Of a stretch of DNA of 64,000 nt, positions 1-11,414 are shown piece by piece; the stretch's first letter is position 1, and each line of letters starts with the position of its first letter. This DNA is from Rhipicephalus microplus. Taxonomy: Eukaryota > Arthropoda > Arachnida > Ixodida > Ixodidae. Location: positions 75,322,000 to 75,385,999 of the forward strand of contig NC_134700.1 of NCBI RefSeq assembly GCF_043290135.1. The letters run 5' to 3'. The notes under the pieces were generated by a model. It was not told the DNA's origin, searched no databases, and saw only the letters and a program-made list of their open reading frames with translations. The position numbers were made by a program, and so were the translations under genes.

Positions 1-1752
1 AATTATTCATGTTGCTGATATACTATGTGCCCCGCTTTGTCATATATGTAATAGCGCGCTATCTACCGGGATCTTTCCTGCTAGTATGAAAATAGCCAAA
101 GTTGTAGTCTTGCATAAAGGTGGATCCTTGAATGATCTGAATAACTACAGGCCCATATCTGTGCTACCTCTTTTTTCTAAAGTATTAGAATTAGTTGTAA
201 AGTTTAGGTTAACCCAATTCTTGGATGAAAAGCGGGCACTTGTTGACAATCAATTCGGCTTTCGTAAGAATAAATCAACCGAGGAGGCACTGCTGAGTGT
301 TAAAGAAGAAATAATTGAAAATTTTGAAAACAGGTTATTTACTGTTGGAGTTTTTCTTGACTTCAGGAAAGCTTTCGACTCTATAAAGCATCACATTTTG
401 TTTCAAAAACTTCCCGAATATGGAATTAGAGGCGTTACCTTAGAACTGATAAAGAGTTATTTTTCAGATAGATTTCAATTTGTAAGTCTTAATAACATAA
501 GCTCAGAGATGAAGCAAATAATGTGCGGCGTACCTCAGGGGTCCATCTTGGGTCCTCTATTTTTTATAATTTATATCAACGACATTGTGAATATACCACT
601 TACGCCTAAAATGGTTCTCTACGCCGATGATACCAGTTTATTTTTCTCTGGTCATAATTTAGCTGACTTGGCAATAGTAACAAACAATTGGTTGCACCAG
701 CTGCTGATTTGGTTGTCCCTCAACCAGCTCCAGTTAAATGTTACTAAAACGAAATTCATTGTTTTTAAACCTAAGAATAAACCCGATGTCACTGACATTT
801 CTCTTCGTTTTGATGCTTCCGCTATTGAACGGGTATCTGTATTTAAGTTTCTGGGAGTATTGTTCGAAGAACATTTGAGCTGGACTCATCACGTAAACAA
901 ATTACATACTAGCATTTCCAGGTCCAATCGAGTGTTTTACAATATCCGGCATCTGGTTCCGACTTGGCTAAAACGTCAGCTGTACTATACACTCATACAT
1001 TCTCAACTATACTACTGCCTCTTAGTCTGGGGTACTACAAGCAAAACAAACTTAATCAGGCTGACACTCCTCCAAAAACAAGCTGTTCGACACATAGAAA
1101 ACCTTGCTTATCTTGACCATACAGCACCGTTTTTTTTAAAAAATGAGATATTAAAAGTGGATCAGCTATACTCCCTCAAACTTGCTACATACATACACAG
1201 AAAAATGCGTCAAAATGAATCTATGTTTACACACATGTACTTGACTAACCGCAATCCATATATTTTGCGACACAGCCACCTCGAAGTTCCGTTTTGCAGA
1301 ACAAAATACGGTACTAAACAGCTAAAATACATGATCCCTAGTTTCCTAAACCAGCATCCACAATTACTTAGCAATGTGTATGAAGTTTCATCAAAATCCC
1401 TGTTTAAGCGTGTTGTTAAATTATATTTGCTGTCTTGCGTGCCCTTCATAGTATGAGTAGACCTCTAACAACATGTGGCTTAAGACCTGTTACATTAAAG
1501 AACTCAATTCTACTATTCCTATATGTATGTCGTCGTCCCTTGCAAGTAGCGCTATGTCATGTTTCTTTTTTCCGTGCTGAGCTTCCGCTTTCTAATGTAT
1601 AATTTCTTACTGATAGCCACAACCCTGTTGGACAGTGCTTGGGTGGTAGGGCCATTGTCAGGCAGTTAATTCTGCCTTTAGCCATACCATCCCTCGACAT
1701 GTATTATGTTGAAAATAAACAATTCAATTCAATTCAATTCAATTCAATTCAA
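1..1752 (+). mobile_element. CR1-like non-LTR retrotransposon, 3' part
   Basis: This is the 3' portion of a CR1-superfamily element that continues past the left edge of the window. It holds the end of ORF2, about 265 bp of 3' UTR, and a terminal run of six AATTC units at 1721-1750. The same kind of tail, in reverse complement, ends the CR1-like copy at 30520-35223, and the proteins are clearly alike, so the two are probably related families. Short terminal microsatellite tails instead of poly(A) are typical of CR1/L2 elements. No target duplication can be examined because the 5' end is outside the window. Confidence 0.9.
2..1456 (+). CDS. CR1-like ORF2, reverse transcriptase part (partial, open at left edge)
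   Basis: The frame is open from base 2, so the first ATG at 86 is internal and the real start lies outside the window. The product would copy element RNA into DNA at a nicked target. Visible reverse transcriptase motifs are NYRPIS near the start, motif A LDFRKAFDS, motif B GVPQGSILGPL and the catalytic YADD box at 620-631, followed by FKFLGV and the C-terminal region typical of CR1/L2 proteins. No stop or frameshift interrupts the 484 visible codons, so this copy may be fairly young. The endonuclease domain would lie to the left of the window. The short minus-strand open frame at 1210-1449 is an antisense shadow. Confidence 0.9.
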   Translation: MIHVADILCAPLCHICNSALSTGIFPASMKIAKVVVLHKGGSLNDLNNYRPISVLPLFSKVLELVVKFRLTQFLDEKRALVDNQFGFRKNKSTEEALLSVKEEIIENFENRLFTVGVFLDFRKAFDSIKHHILFQKLPEYGIRGVTLELIKSYFSDRFQFVSLNNISSEMKQIMCGVPQGSILGPLFFIIYINDIVNIPLTPKMVLYADDTSLFFSGHNLADLAIVTNNWLHQLLIWLSLNQLQLNVTKTKFIVFKPKNKPDVTDISLRFDASAIERVSVFKFLGVLFEEHLSWTHHVNKLHTSISRSNRVFYNIRHLVPTWLKRQLYYTLIHSQLYYCLLVWGTTSKTNLIRLTLLQKQAVRHIENLAYLDHTAPFFLKNEILKVDQLYSLKLATYIHRKMRQNESMFTHMYLTNRNPYILRHSHLEVPFCRTKYGTKQLKYMIPSFLNQHPQLLSNVYEVSSKSLFKRVVKLYLLSCVPFIV

Positions 1753-1790
1753 CACGCTCACGTGCCCCCTTATATAAAAATTGACAATGT

Positions 1791-1903
<113 letters not shown>

Positions 1904-2047
1904 CAACACAGTAGTAGCGTTGGAGTTTCGACGGCGTTTATTAGGCCGAATCGCCTGATCAACCCTTCGAACGAAGACGACATTTTTCGTGATGATGATT
2001 ATATACAGATGAAGAAGATGAAGGTCAAACGTTGTCAATATTGTCTT

Positions 2048-2050
<3 letters not shown>

Positions 2051-2097
<47 letters not shown>
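2051..2097. repeat. (TA)n microsatellite
   Basis: A second TA tract lies 150 bp after the first. The 150 bp between them shows no recognised feature. Confidence 0.98.
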
Positions 2098-2100
<3 letters not shown>

Positions 2101-5100
2101 TGTATTTATCAAGATCATGAGCAAATATGTTGGCTCTTAGTAAACTGCATAGTTGTGCCTTTACATTTAACGTTGCCGCAAACATTCACACTATCTCTAC
2201 ACCCCATGTATGGTCATATTGCATCAGCTAAATGTTGTAGTTCGTCGAAGACTAAACAATACTTACATTTTTTATTTAACTTAAAATTGACTGAGTGTTC
2301 CAGTGAAAGCACTAAAACGACTCTAGGAATCCATCTTACACTGTTGACATCCTTGCTATGAGGTATGTATGCTTCTCTGCTAACATCTCGTGCAGTTATT
2401 GTGAATAACATGTGCTGTAGTAGCAGAGTTTGTCTAGTTTACTGCATCAATGTTGCCTGCCGATGATTGGCTTTATGCGTAAGGACACGGCCACTGTTGC
2501 AAAACACCTATTCCTGTTTGGTCAATTAGTCCAGCTTCTGTTATGACCAATATGTTTCGCTATATATTTATTTTTATAAAAATGTTATTCATACTGCTTT
2601 TTTTCTGTTTTGACACTAATAATCCCTGCCAGTCTGTTTGCCAAGACGATGTACTACTGCAGAGATTTTCTAGATGTAAAATGAATTATGGTCACTTCAT
2701 CAATCATTAGCTGCGCAATTTCAAACTGTATTGCTAGCACAGTTAGCTTATTGGTTTTGTTTTTGAATGTCGCTTGTGCCATAAAATTCTAGATTACCTA
2801 GATGAAATGTAAGTAAATTAATGTCTTTTATTTATGTTTACATTCATAGACCTTAGATTGCCGCATTGCCAAAGTTTAATTGAAGTGCTAGTAAATGAGT
2901 GCATGGACCCTTTGTATATGACTTGGAAACATGCAAAACCAGATATTTTAGTGTGGCAGAGTGTAAAATGACACAAAATGTGCCTAAAGAAAATCACAGT
3001 TTAATCTTTGATTCTATTGCAGTGCAGAACGAGGTGATTTTATATAAGGCCATAACGTTCACACATAATTCTGCCCGCAGGAAATTTGGAAGTTATGTTA
3101 GCCCTGCAAGCTTGCAGAACACTGCCAGCATTTTCTGCAGTCCGGGTGCACCAGTAAGGCCTGTAAGCCAGGTGCAGGCTGCCAGACAACTACTGAGGCC
3201 TGATAGCCGTGCTACCACCATAGGTATGAATGTGCAGGAGTTTCTGCAGGACATGTTTCAGTTTGAAGACAAGTATTTAGACCTGTCAGAAGCTTCTGCA
3301 CATTCAGATGATGATTATTCTGGGCCTCCGGTGATTTTTTGCCCTTGCCTCCAAGAGACGACAGCTCCAGAGCCTGCCGTCGCTGATGGAAGCGCCGGGT
3401 CAACACCAACCCAGCGAAAAAGTCGCTAGAGAAAGAATGAGAAAGAGCTAGATAGTATTACTCAGAATGTGCAACACTCAGAATGTGCGACACAAAAGAA
3501 AACAGAGCCGAGAACGAACATGAACATTTTGGGCTTTGGCTTCCTGAATTCATCAAGAAGGTACCAGAACAGCGACAGTTAGAACTGAACGTGAAGCTCA
3601 TATATTTAGTAATGGAGTACGTGGGCTTTTTTTTCATTGGATGAAGATATTTTTTTCTTATCAAGGTATGTGGCCAAGTGCAAATTCCTTTTTAAAATGT
3701 GATTTTTACGTTTTTGGTCATGCTGAATCACTTATTACTTTGCTGCATGAACTTTCTCTTCATGCAGTTTTTTTGCAAAGTCACAAAGTGAAACAGCTAC
3801 TAAGTGAAAACTTAAAGTGCCAGTTTTTTGTGCATCATAAAATTAGCTTGATATATAGTGTTTTGTTTACTGTTTAAAGTGGTTGTGAAAAGGTTGTATA
3901 GACGTTTTGCCTATCGAGAAAGGCAGAACTCTACGGCATCTGTGAGCACGTGCAAGAGGCGCTCATCGGCGTCTGCCATACGCAATCCGTATCCAACAAG
4001 AATGCTACTTAATATGACGTCAGCTACATAGTTCAAGTTGGCGTCCATTGCCTGGGGCAAAGACGCTGATAGGTGTCCGAATTGCATGCACTGGCAAGTA
4101 CCCAAGAGTTTTGCATTCCTCAATAGGCAAAGCACAACTTATGCTGACGTCGCCTAGTTAGTGCGTGTGGATGCCAGTGGTTTCGCATTGTCGTTTTAGA
4201 GCAAGCATTTCATGACCCTTTTGGCCATCATATTAAAAGTGTAAATATGTAATAATGCTTTAATAGCTTAGCCAACTTAACATTTTCAGTCATAAAAACC
4301 GTACACTTCTCACCAGGCTATTGCACAGCATTGTACATGCATTGTTTGCGCTCAAGGACACATATGTCAGCCTGTCAACAACCAGATTCGCTCTCTCATA
4401 TAAATACCGTCTCCAGAAAGAAAAAAAAGGCCAATAGCTGGTTCAGTGTAACTGGTTACAGGTATGAAAGATTTAGCACTACTGATCACTTTGTGTAGGT
4501 GCTGCACCTGTTTCACATATTTTTGTTCATTTTCTTGAAACCTACATTTCTTGTATTTTTTCGTACGTTTTTGCTGATAAACATTTTTCGTTAAAACTTG
4601 GCACGTTTACTTATCACATTAGTGAATGTGCTGTGAACCTTAATAAGCAAGGTTGTGCTAAAAGATTTATAGCTGCCAGGCATCCTAGGTGACTTTAGTG
4701 AGAGCACATAAGTTTTGGCTTTTAATCACGATGCTTTCATTATTCATTTGAAGAGACCTATTTTGGCGCAGGGCAAAGCTTTTCTTGGCCTCTAAAAATT
4801 AGATTTCGTAGATTTTGAGATTTCAGTAAGAAGTATCGGGGTAATGTACTTTTTAAATATTTTATTCATTGCGAAAAATTGACAAAAATATGGCTTGCAT
4901 TACAATGCTCACATACGCCTATAAAGATCTGCCTTATGATGTAGACTAATAATCTCTAATTCTTGTCACTTAAAAAAATAGAAAACTCCGATACGTTGCT
5001 TTACACTTAAAGGCTCAGGCGAAGCGGGAGTGTTTGAAGGGGTCATGACACCTAATTTTTGATCATGTTCTGCGTTGTGTAGGTTTATTGTTGTGCATTC

Positions 5101-6192
5101 ACAAATTATCTGGCAGAACGGTAGCACGTTTGCATGAAGATTTATGTGTAATTGAGTGTTTAATAAATACAGGCGTGGCTGGGCAGCGGGGCAGCACTCG
5201 CGAGCAATGATGTAACAAGCAGCTAGCTTTTCGAGCATCTGCATTCCTGCAAACAGTCTTCGTCAACTGTATGTGAATCCCTGCTTTTTTAACTTTTTCC
5301 ATTTGGACCTGAAATTAGATTATTTGCACCAGCTGAAACTTCGGTGTAACACAACAGCTACGCTCCTTAATATGCATTGTCACATTCATCATGGCAAAAG
5401 GCTAGTCTCTAGCGGCGGGCAAGGTTTTCTGTTATTGTAATATTTTTCAGGTTTGCTTTTAATAGCCAGTTTAGGCATAATATACCTCTTACTTTTAGTG
5501 CTCACTGAAAATGAAATTTTTTTGAGTGATTGTGACATGGCCCCTTTGATGTAGTCATGAAATGTGTAATTTAATTAGTCATTAAGTTTGTAATTTAAAT
5601 ATTTGTGTATTGTAATTATCATCAGGGTTGCACGGATTGAAGGTGGGGAATATATGTCATTTAGATTATACCTGATATTTATAATAAAAGTTACTTCAGT
5701 AATAAATACCAAGGTATGCTTTGTTCACATGGTCATTCCAGAATTATGCTTGCATTATCATGAGCCGTACCTACAGTATGGTACAAAGCATTTATGCTAC
5801 AATGCGCCTGCATTTCATTGCTACAGGGGCTGCACTCACGCAAAATATGTGCAACACGTAGGCTACTAACGTAAATGAAAAGTGGATAAGCTTTTGCACC
5901 ATACCTTAAGAGGTACTGACACCATATACTCAAGGCGAGTTGTGCCATACTTATCGCCTATGTACACAGATGGCTCCGAGGAAGTATAACACTCGGCAAA
6001 TTGTGATAATGTATTTCATTTCAACAATAAAATAAAATTTCTCACGGGGCACCTTACAACATCGACACTAAGTGGACTTCGGGACTAGAGTACTAATTTT
6101 AGTGACTTCACGCTGCATTCTGGCTAGTTGTGATGATATCTGGTACTGGAACTTCGAAGATGGCTGCTTGTGTCGAGGAAATGTGACCATAT
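2098..6192. other. Gene-poor stretch without recognised features
   Basis: AT-rich DNA with many stops in all frames. Apart from one unrecognised open frame at 2899-3429, I see no domain, RNA gene or transposon protein. A 75-codon minus-strand open frame at 3911-4135 has no motif I recognise. An AATAAA-like cluster at about 6025-6040 could be a polyadenylation signal, but nothing coding precedes it. Confidence 0.6.
2899..3429 (+). CDS. Unrecognised open frame, possible exon or decayed coding DNA
   Basis: An uninterrupted frame of 176 codons that begins with GTG, so the true 5' limit is unknown. A possible splice acceptor (CCGCAG) at about 3075-3080 sits inside it, so only the part from there on may be exonic. 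The C-terminal half looks protein-like: a QAARQLLRPDSRATTIG segment, an acidic stretch with SDDD, a Pro/Ala/Ser-rich end and a basic tail QRKSR before the stop. I do not recognise the family. It could be the terminal exon of an unknown gene or a chance frame. No transposon motif is visible. Confidence 0.25.
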   Translation: MHGPFVYDLETCKTRYFSVAECKMTQNVPKENHSLIFDSIAVQNEVILYKAITFTHNSARRKFGSYVSPASLQNTASIFCSPGAPVRPVSQVQAARQLLRPDSRATTIGMNVQEFLQDMFQFEDKYLDLSEASAHSDDDYSGPPVIFCPCLQETTAPEPAVADGSAGSTPTQRKSR

Positions 6193-6383
6193 TGTTACGG
6201 TTGAAAGAGACCCGTAGAAGTTGAAAGGGGCCATTTATTAGGTCGTGAGGGGCAGCTCATAAGCGGCCGACTGGTTAGAGATCCTCCTGATCCTCTCCTT
6301 CCATTCTTGCTCTGGGCGAAAAGTGCGTTCACTGTATACGCTTCGTTGTTTTCGTGCATGTGCGCAATATTTCTCTTCGCGCA
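6193..6383 (-). repeat. 3' LTR of the gypsy-like element
   Basis: Begins TGTTACGG and ends GCGCA on the plus strand, giving TG...CA ends. It matches 11223-11414 along its whole length, for example GTCGTGAGGGGCAGCTCA and the CTGGTTAGAGATCCTCCTGA block. Confidence 0.88.
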
Positions 6384-6427
6384 GACGAAGGCCGCCGGAC
6401 GAGTCAGTCGAGTTGTCGTGGCGTCAC

Positions 6428-7712
6428 AGTTTCAGGCGCGCAACATGAATCACTGGAGTTTTAGCAGATCGTCGACCATTCGCCGTGAGACGAGCTATTG
6501 CATAGTTGACCTCTGTAAGTGTGTCGACAATGACAAAAAGTCCATCGTAAGTGGCCATAAACTTTTGGCATAACCCGCGCTTGCGCATCGGAGTCCACAT
6601 TCACACCAGATGACCGCGGTGATAAATCACTGGTCGATCATGTATGTCATAGCGTGCTTTCGCTTTGTCTTGCGATGCCAATGTGCGTAGTCTAGCTATG
6701 CGACGCGCCTCTTCGGCGAGACAGAGAGTCTCGGCGACAGTGACGTTGTCGTGATCACAGAAAGGTAATATTGTGTCAATTGTGGGCCGGGGCAAACGTG
6801 CATAAAGCAAAAAGGAAGGGCTATAAGCTCTAATCTCATGCTTCGCGGTGTTGAACGCGTAAGTAATAAACGGGAGTACGTCATCCCAGTTCTTGTGGTC
6901 ACATGAGACATACATAGACAACATGTTGATAATGGTGCGGTTGGTACGCTCCGTCAGCCCATTAGTTTGGAGGTGGTATGGTGTCGAGTGACGCAGGCGG
7001 GATCACACAAACGGAATAGCTCCTCCACGACATCCACTGTGAATTGTTGTTCACGATCGCTGATAATCACCGTGTCGGGGGATGACGTATTGTAGCGAAA
7101 CGACGAGACTTCACTGGAAGTTGCAGAGGGGATGGCCACCGTCTCGCAGTAGCGTGTGTGGTAGTCGACGCAATTATCCATCGGTTGCCCTTAGCCAATT
7201 TTGGAAAGGGGCCCAGAAAGTCAACCCCAACTTGTTCGAAAGGTGCGCTTGGAGTCGGCATCGACTGTAGAAGACGAGCTGAACCAGTTGATGGACGTTT
7301 GTGACGCTGACATTGCACCTTGCCACATAACTCTCAATGGACTTCTGCATACCAGGCCCATAAAAGCGCTCTTTAGTCCGCTGAAGCGTCCGCGCCAAAC
7401 CTAAATGTACAGATGCAGGGTCGTCGTGTATCACACTCATAATAACTGTCCGCAGGCTGTCCGGGACCACTAGAAGGAAACGCGCGCCACTGCTGGAGAG
7501 GTTTCTTTTGAACAACAGTACATAACGCATGCAGAAACGGCGTGTAATAGTGGAAGCGGATGCATCGGCGAATAGTGGTGCTAGTTTAGCATCTTGCCGC
7601 TGTTCTGCTCTGAAACTGGGGTAGTCCGGGAATGTAGGAGACACAGACACTACAAGCTGGTCATGGTCATCGGATTCACAGGCCGTAGTGCTGAGTGGCA
7701 TGCGTGATAGAT
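6428..7712 (-). pseudogene. Gypsy-like integrase (broken)
   Basis: An N-terminal HHCC-type region is recognisable around 7330-7480 (HLGLARTLQRTKERFYGPGM, then the RCNV remnant of the cysteine pair). The catalytic core follows in pieces: VGVDFLGPFPKLAKGNRWI near 7220, then CVDYHTRY and the VIISDREQQF block that carries an Asp. A long segment at 6601-6924 covers the core end, and the C-terminal tail continues to about 6430 after a TGA where the family normally has Trp. The element therefore cannot integrate itself. Confidence 0.82.
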
Positions 7713-8132
7713 GGTCCGCGTCAGCATGTCCACTTTTGTAAGCGACGGTAAAACTGTATTCTTGTAGCCGGAGTGCCCAGTGCGCAAGGTGGCCACAAGG
7801 GTCACGAAGGTTGACAAGCCAACACAACGAGTGGTGGTCGGGTGCGACTGTAAATGGGCGTCCGTTCAGGTAAGACCTAAACCGCTGAATCACAAATATT
7901 ACCGTTTAAACATCCTTGTTCCGTGACAGTGTAGTTTCGTCGCGGCCTGCTTTAGGGAGCGACTTGCGTATGCGATGGCGTGTTCGCGGCCACCGTAACG
8001 TTGTACTAGGACGGCTCCAATACCTATGCCGCTAGCATCTGTATGAAGCTCTGTCGAAGCAGAACGCTGAAGTTCTGAAGCACGGGTCGTGACGTCAGCA
8101 AAAACCTCAATTGACGGAATGAAGAATCGCAC
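7713..8132 (-). pseudogene. Gypsy-like RNase H (broken)
   Basis: RNase H removes the RNA of the RNA:DNA hybrid. Segments seen are [15 protein letters not shown] and [11 protein letters not shown], then after a frameshift near 7895 APDHHSLCWLVNLRDP and SGHADADHLSRMP, which together are the typical gypsy RNase H. The breaks at 7893-7899 inactivate it. Confidence 0.88.
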
Positions 8133-8164
8133 TCAGGAGTCCACTCAAAGGAATTGTCTTTTCG

Positions 8165-9169
8165 TCAGAGACATGTGAGAGGATACGAAACGTCGGCAAA
8201 CTTCGGAATAAAGCGGCGGAAGTACGAACAAAGCCCCGGGAAACTACGAAGCTCCTTGACGCAAAGCGGCGCATTGACCGCCTCAACTGCTGCTGTCTTC
8301 TGAGGGTCAGAGCGGATGCCGTCCTTGTCAACGAAATGCCCGAGCACAAGCGTCTGGCGGTCTCCGAAGTGGCATTTCTTCGAGTTTAAAACTAGGCCAG
8401 CGTTTCGAATGCAGTTCAAAACAGTATCCAGACGAGAGTTGTGTTCACTGAAAGTGCAGCCAAAGATGACGACGTCGTCGAGGTAGCACATGCAGATGTT
8501 CCACTTCAAGCCACGGAGAATGTTGTCCCTACAGCTCTTGAACGTTGCCGGTGCATTGCTTAGTGCAAATGGCATCCCGTTGAATTCAAAGAGCCCATAA
8601 GGGGTTACAAAAGCAGTCTTTCACTCGTCCTCTGGGTGCATGAGATTTTGACCATAGCCGGATCGTAAGTCTGCGGAGGAAAAATAAGAGACAAAATGTA
8701 AGCAGCATATTGCGTCTTCTATATGGGGCAGTGGGTACACGTCCTTTTCAGTCACGGCATTCAGTCGGCGATAGTCGACGAAAAATCTCCGAAATCCATC
8801 TTTCTTCTAAACAAGGATTACCGGTGCTGCCCACGGACTGGCTGAATCTTGTATCACTCGCTTTTGCATCATTTCCTGCACTTGGTCGTTGATAAATTGT
8901 CTTTCTGATGGGGAAACACGATATGGTTTTTGTCAAATCGTACTTGCCGCGCCAGTGTTGATGGTATGGCGCGTTCGAGACAAGGGGATAGGGATTACTT
9001 CGCCTTTCTGCGCAAAGTCTAATTCCGAAACGTGCTTCAACAGCACATTCATTAAAGTTCGGCGCTCGCTTGAGCTAAGTGACTTTATTATCGTTGCCAT
9101 AAGCGCCCCGTCCAAATTGTGACAACCAGTTCCGTCACGTTCTTCCGGCACGTCTCTGAGCTCTACCAC
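8165..9169 (-). pseudogene. Gypsy-like reverse transcriptase (broken)
   Basis: The best-preserved piece (8165-8575) reads PFALSNAPATF, then the catalytic box CYLDDVVIF with YLDD at 8474-8485, then LVLNSKKCHFG and SYFRRFIPKFA, all diagnostic for Ty3/gypsy reverse transcriptase. The N-terminal half between 8576 and 9169 is scattered over three frames with several stops. It lies between protease and RNase H as expected. Confidence 0.88.
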
Positions 9170-9184
9170 TGATAAGGTCGCGTG

Positions 9185-10380
9185 TTATTTGCTTACCGAA
9201 GCTAAGTTCAAACCATTGGGCCGTGTCACGGGCTCAGAGGAACAGTTTACATTCCATAGGCCAGTTCGTCCGCCATCGATCGACACCACACAATGGGGAA
9301 CCAACACATTCTTCTTCGCACACTTTGTGCGCATTGGTTCTACTCTCGCATCGAAGCTGTCAGAATCCGCGCAGCGACAAACAACAGGAACACGTACGGT
9401 AGACAACGCAGGTATGAACGTATCACCACAGACACACAGCATTGTTTGGTCGTCCGCTGGAGTTTCCAGAAGTTCTGATGGCATCTGGCCACTCACAAAG
9501 ACTTTCCCGGTGCGACAGTCTACAGTGGCACCACATTCTCGCAAGAAGTCCATGCCGAGAATGACGTCATGTGTCGACCGAGGAATGATCGCAAACTCTG
9601 TCGTTATCATAAGGCCTCCCAAAAATACTTCAGCACTGCACACACCAATAGGGCGCAACGCCTCTCCACTAACTCCACAGAACGTCGAAGTTTCATCCCA
9701 GGTAAAGGAACTTTCCGCCCTAACACGTCTTTAAAGGAAGCACTCATCACGGAAATCGTTGCACCTGTGTCCACCAAGGCCATCACAGGCACATAATCCA
9801 GCAAAACACGCACTTCGTTTTTAAACATACACACAGGAGGTATTTCAGTCAGTAGCACGTTTCCAGCGACCTCACCCCATTGGCCGCGCTGGCTTGTTTT
9901 CCGGTGGCAAAGAGGGCGCTTTGTGACGCAGCGGTGGAGGAGAAAGATGAGCACGACGTCACGGTGGGAGTGGTAAACTCCTGTCAGATGCCGGGGAGTG
10001 GTTGCGAAAGTTGCTGGGCCAATAGTTGTGATCAGGTGGTGTGTGGGCCGGCCACCGGACACCATGAGGCTGTTCGATGGTTCGTGAAAAGTCGGATGGT
10101 TGGTGATACCAAGGAGTCACCCAACGGTTGCAAAACCGCGATATGTGGCCTGGGACACAGCAGGAAGAGCACACCGGCTGAGGTCGAAAAGTTTGTAGCT
10201 CGTCGATGAATCGAGCATCATAATTTGTTCTTGTCTTATGGATGTACTGGTCGGGTACGTCGTAACGAGATGTCGGGTGTCGAGGAGGCATGCGCTGAGA
10301 GCGTCGGTCATACCGCATCGCGAGAAATCTGGTTGCCATCCTTGACTGTGAGGCTGGGCTGTACTAAACAGTTGCCTCAC
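9185..10380 (-). pseudogene. Gypsy-like zinc knuckle and aspartic protease (broken)
   Basis: Three overlapping frames together give the gag C-terminus and the protease. A CCHC zinc knuckle CSSCCVPGHISRFC is read near 10160. The protease active site ALVDTGATISVM has its DTG at 9763-9771, and the segment VILGMDFLRECGA further along is typical of the second half of retropepsins. The protease would cleave the Gag-Pol polyprotein. Frameshifts between 9985 and 9607, and again near 9640, separate the parts, so the gene is dead. Confidence 0.8.
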
Positions 10381-10416
10381 TCATCGTCGGTTGCCATTGG
10401 GTCGAAGGAGGCGCAT

Positions 10417-11185
10417 CTATTGCTTCACGTGGCACACACAACTCTGGATGGTCAGCTGTCGAACACAACATTTCTCGGTGGGACAGTTCCTAGCGAACAC
10501 TCTGTCGAATGGTAGAAAATAGCTCGAGGCCAGGATTCGTGTCCACACTGGAAACAGTTGTAACATTAGCCTGCCGACCAAACATGGGCGCAATTCGACG
10601 CATCTCGAGCCTTTCAAACGTTTGGCAATGCCGAATGACGTAGGGCACAAAACTGAGGCTTTATTTTTCAACTAGAAAATTATAAACGTCCTCAGCAATT
10701 ACTTTGAGCAGATGACCAACTTTGTCCTCTTCTGACATGCTAGCACAGACCACCTAGCACAGCAATAACACTTCTATGTAAATGGTGCATGTTTCGCCTG
10801 GTAGCTGTGTCTGTTGCGACAGTGTTTGTTCAGCCCGCTTCTTTAGCAACCGAGCCGAAACACGCCCTGAGCTCTTCCACAAAATCGCGAGTGCGTCCTC
10901 GTGGTTCTTGTACCATACTAGTGTGGTGTCGGTCAGAGAGAAAACTACGTTGGCTAGCATATAGGCTGCATCCCAACCGTTTGACTTGCCCACATGTTTG
11001 TACTGGGTGTACCAGGCGTCGACATCTTCTTTGGCTTTTCCTCCGAAGGGTGGTGGAACTCGGTAGTACGGAAACAGACCAGACGATGCTGTCCTGGGAA
11101 CGCCTGCTTCTTCGGCCATGTCGAAGTCACTCACGGCAGATGGTGGGAGACCGGCAAGTCGACGGCTTCGTCGAAGCTGTGGCAC
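10417..11185 (-). pseudogene. Gypsy-like gag (broken)
   Basis: The first gene after the 5' LTR. The intact opening 143 codons start with ATG at 11185 and contain a retrotransposon Gag capsid-type segment with PPPFGGKAKEDVDAWY and a later LVWYKNHEDA block, which would form the particle shell. The frame then breaks at about 10754 and related coding continues in other frames to about 10417. The CCHC knuckle lies downstream, in the next entry. Not functional in this copy. Confidence 0.75.
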
Positions 11186-11222
11186 TGATCGATCCGTAGT
11201 TGAAGCGCTTACCCCGCACCTC

Positions 11223-11414
11223 TTTTACGGTTGAAAGAGACCAGTAGAGGTTGAAAGGCGCCGTTTATTAGGTCGTGAGGGGCAGCTCAGAAGCGGCCGA
11301 CTGGTTAGAGATCCTCCTGATCTTCTTCTTCCTTTCTCGCTCAGAAGACAAGTGCGTTCACCGTATACGCTTTGTTGTCTTCGTCCATGTGCGCAATAAT
11401 ATCTTGCGCGAGCA
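11223..11414 (-). repeat. 5' LTR of the gypsy-like element
   Basis: Direct-repeat partner of 6193-6383, same orientation. Its inner edge reads TTTTACGG instead of TGTTACGG, a decay of the terminal CA on the coding strand. The bases next to it (RC of 11204-11222) do not give an obvious tRNA primer-binding site. Confidence 0.88.

Larger units (their letters stand above)
6193..11414 (-). mobile_element. Ty3/gypsy-like LTR retrotransposon, decayed, with both LTRs
   Basis: An LTR retrotransposon read on the minus strand, bounded by two direct repeats of about 191 bp. From right to left the order is gag, zinc knuckle, aspartic protease, reverse transcriptase, RNase H, integrase, which is the Ty3/gypsy order. 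Every domain is broken by stops and frameshifts, so the element is dead. The two LTRs differ at roughly one position in ten by eye, consistent with an old insertion. The flanking bases (ATAT on the left, CGTG on the right) do not match, so no target duplication is visible. Confidence 0.92.

Noticed and set aside
3911..4135. 75-codon minus-strand frame resembling a protein
   Set aside because: No family recognised and no supporting flanks.
11200..11222. tRNA primer-binding site next to the gypsy-like 5' LTR
   Set aside because: The sequence does not start with TGG and no tRNA match could be made by eye.
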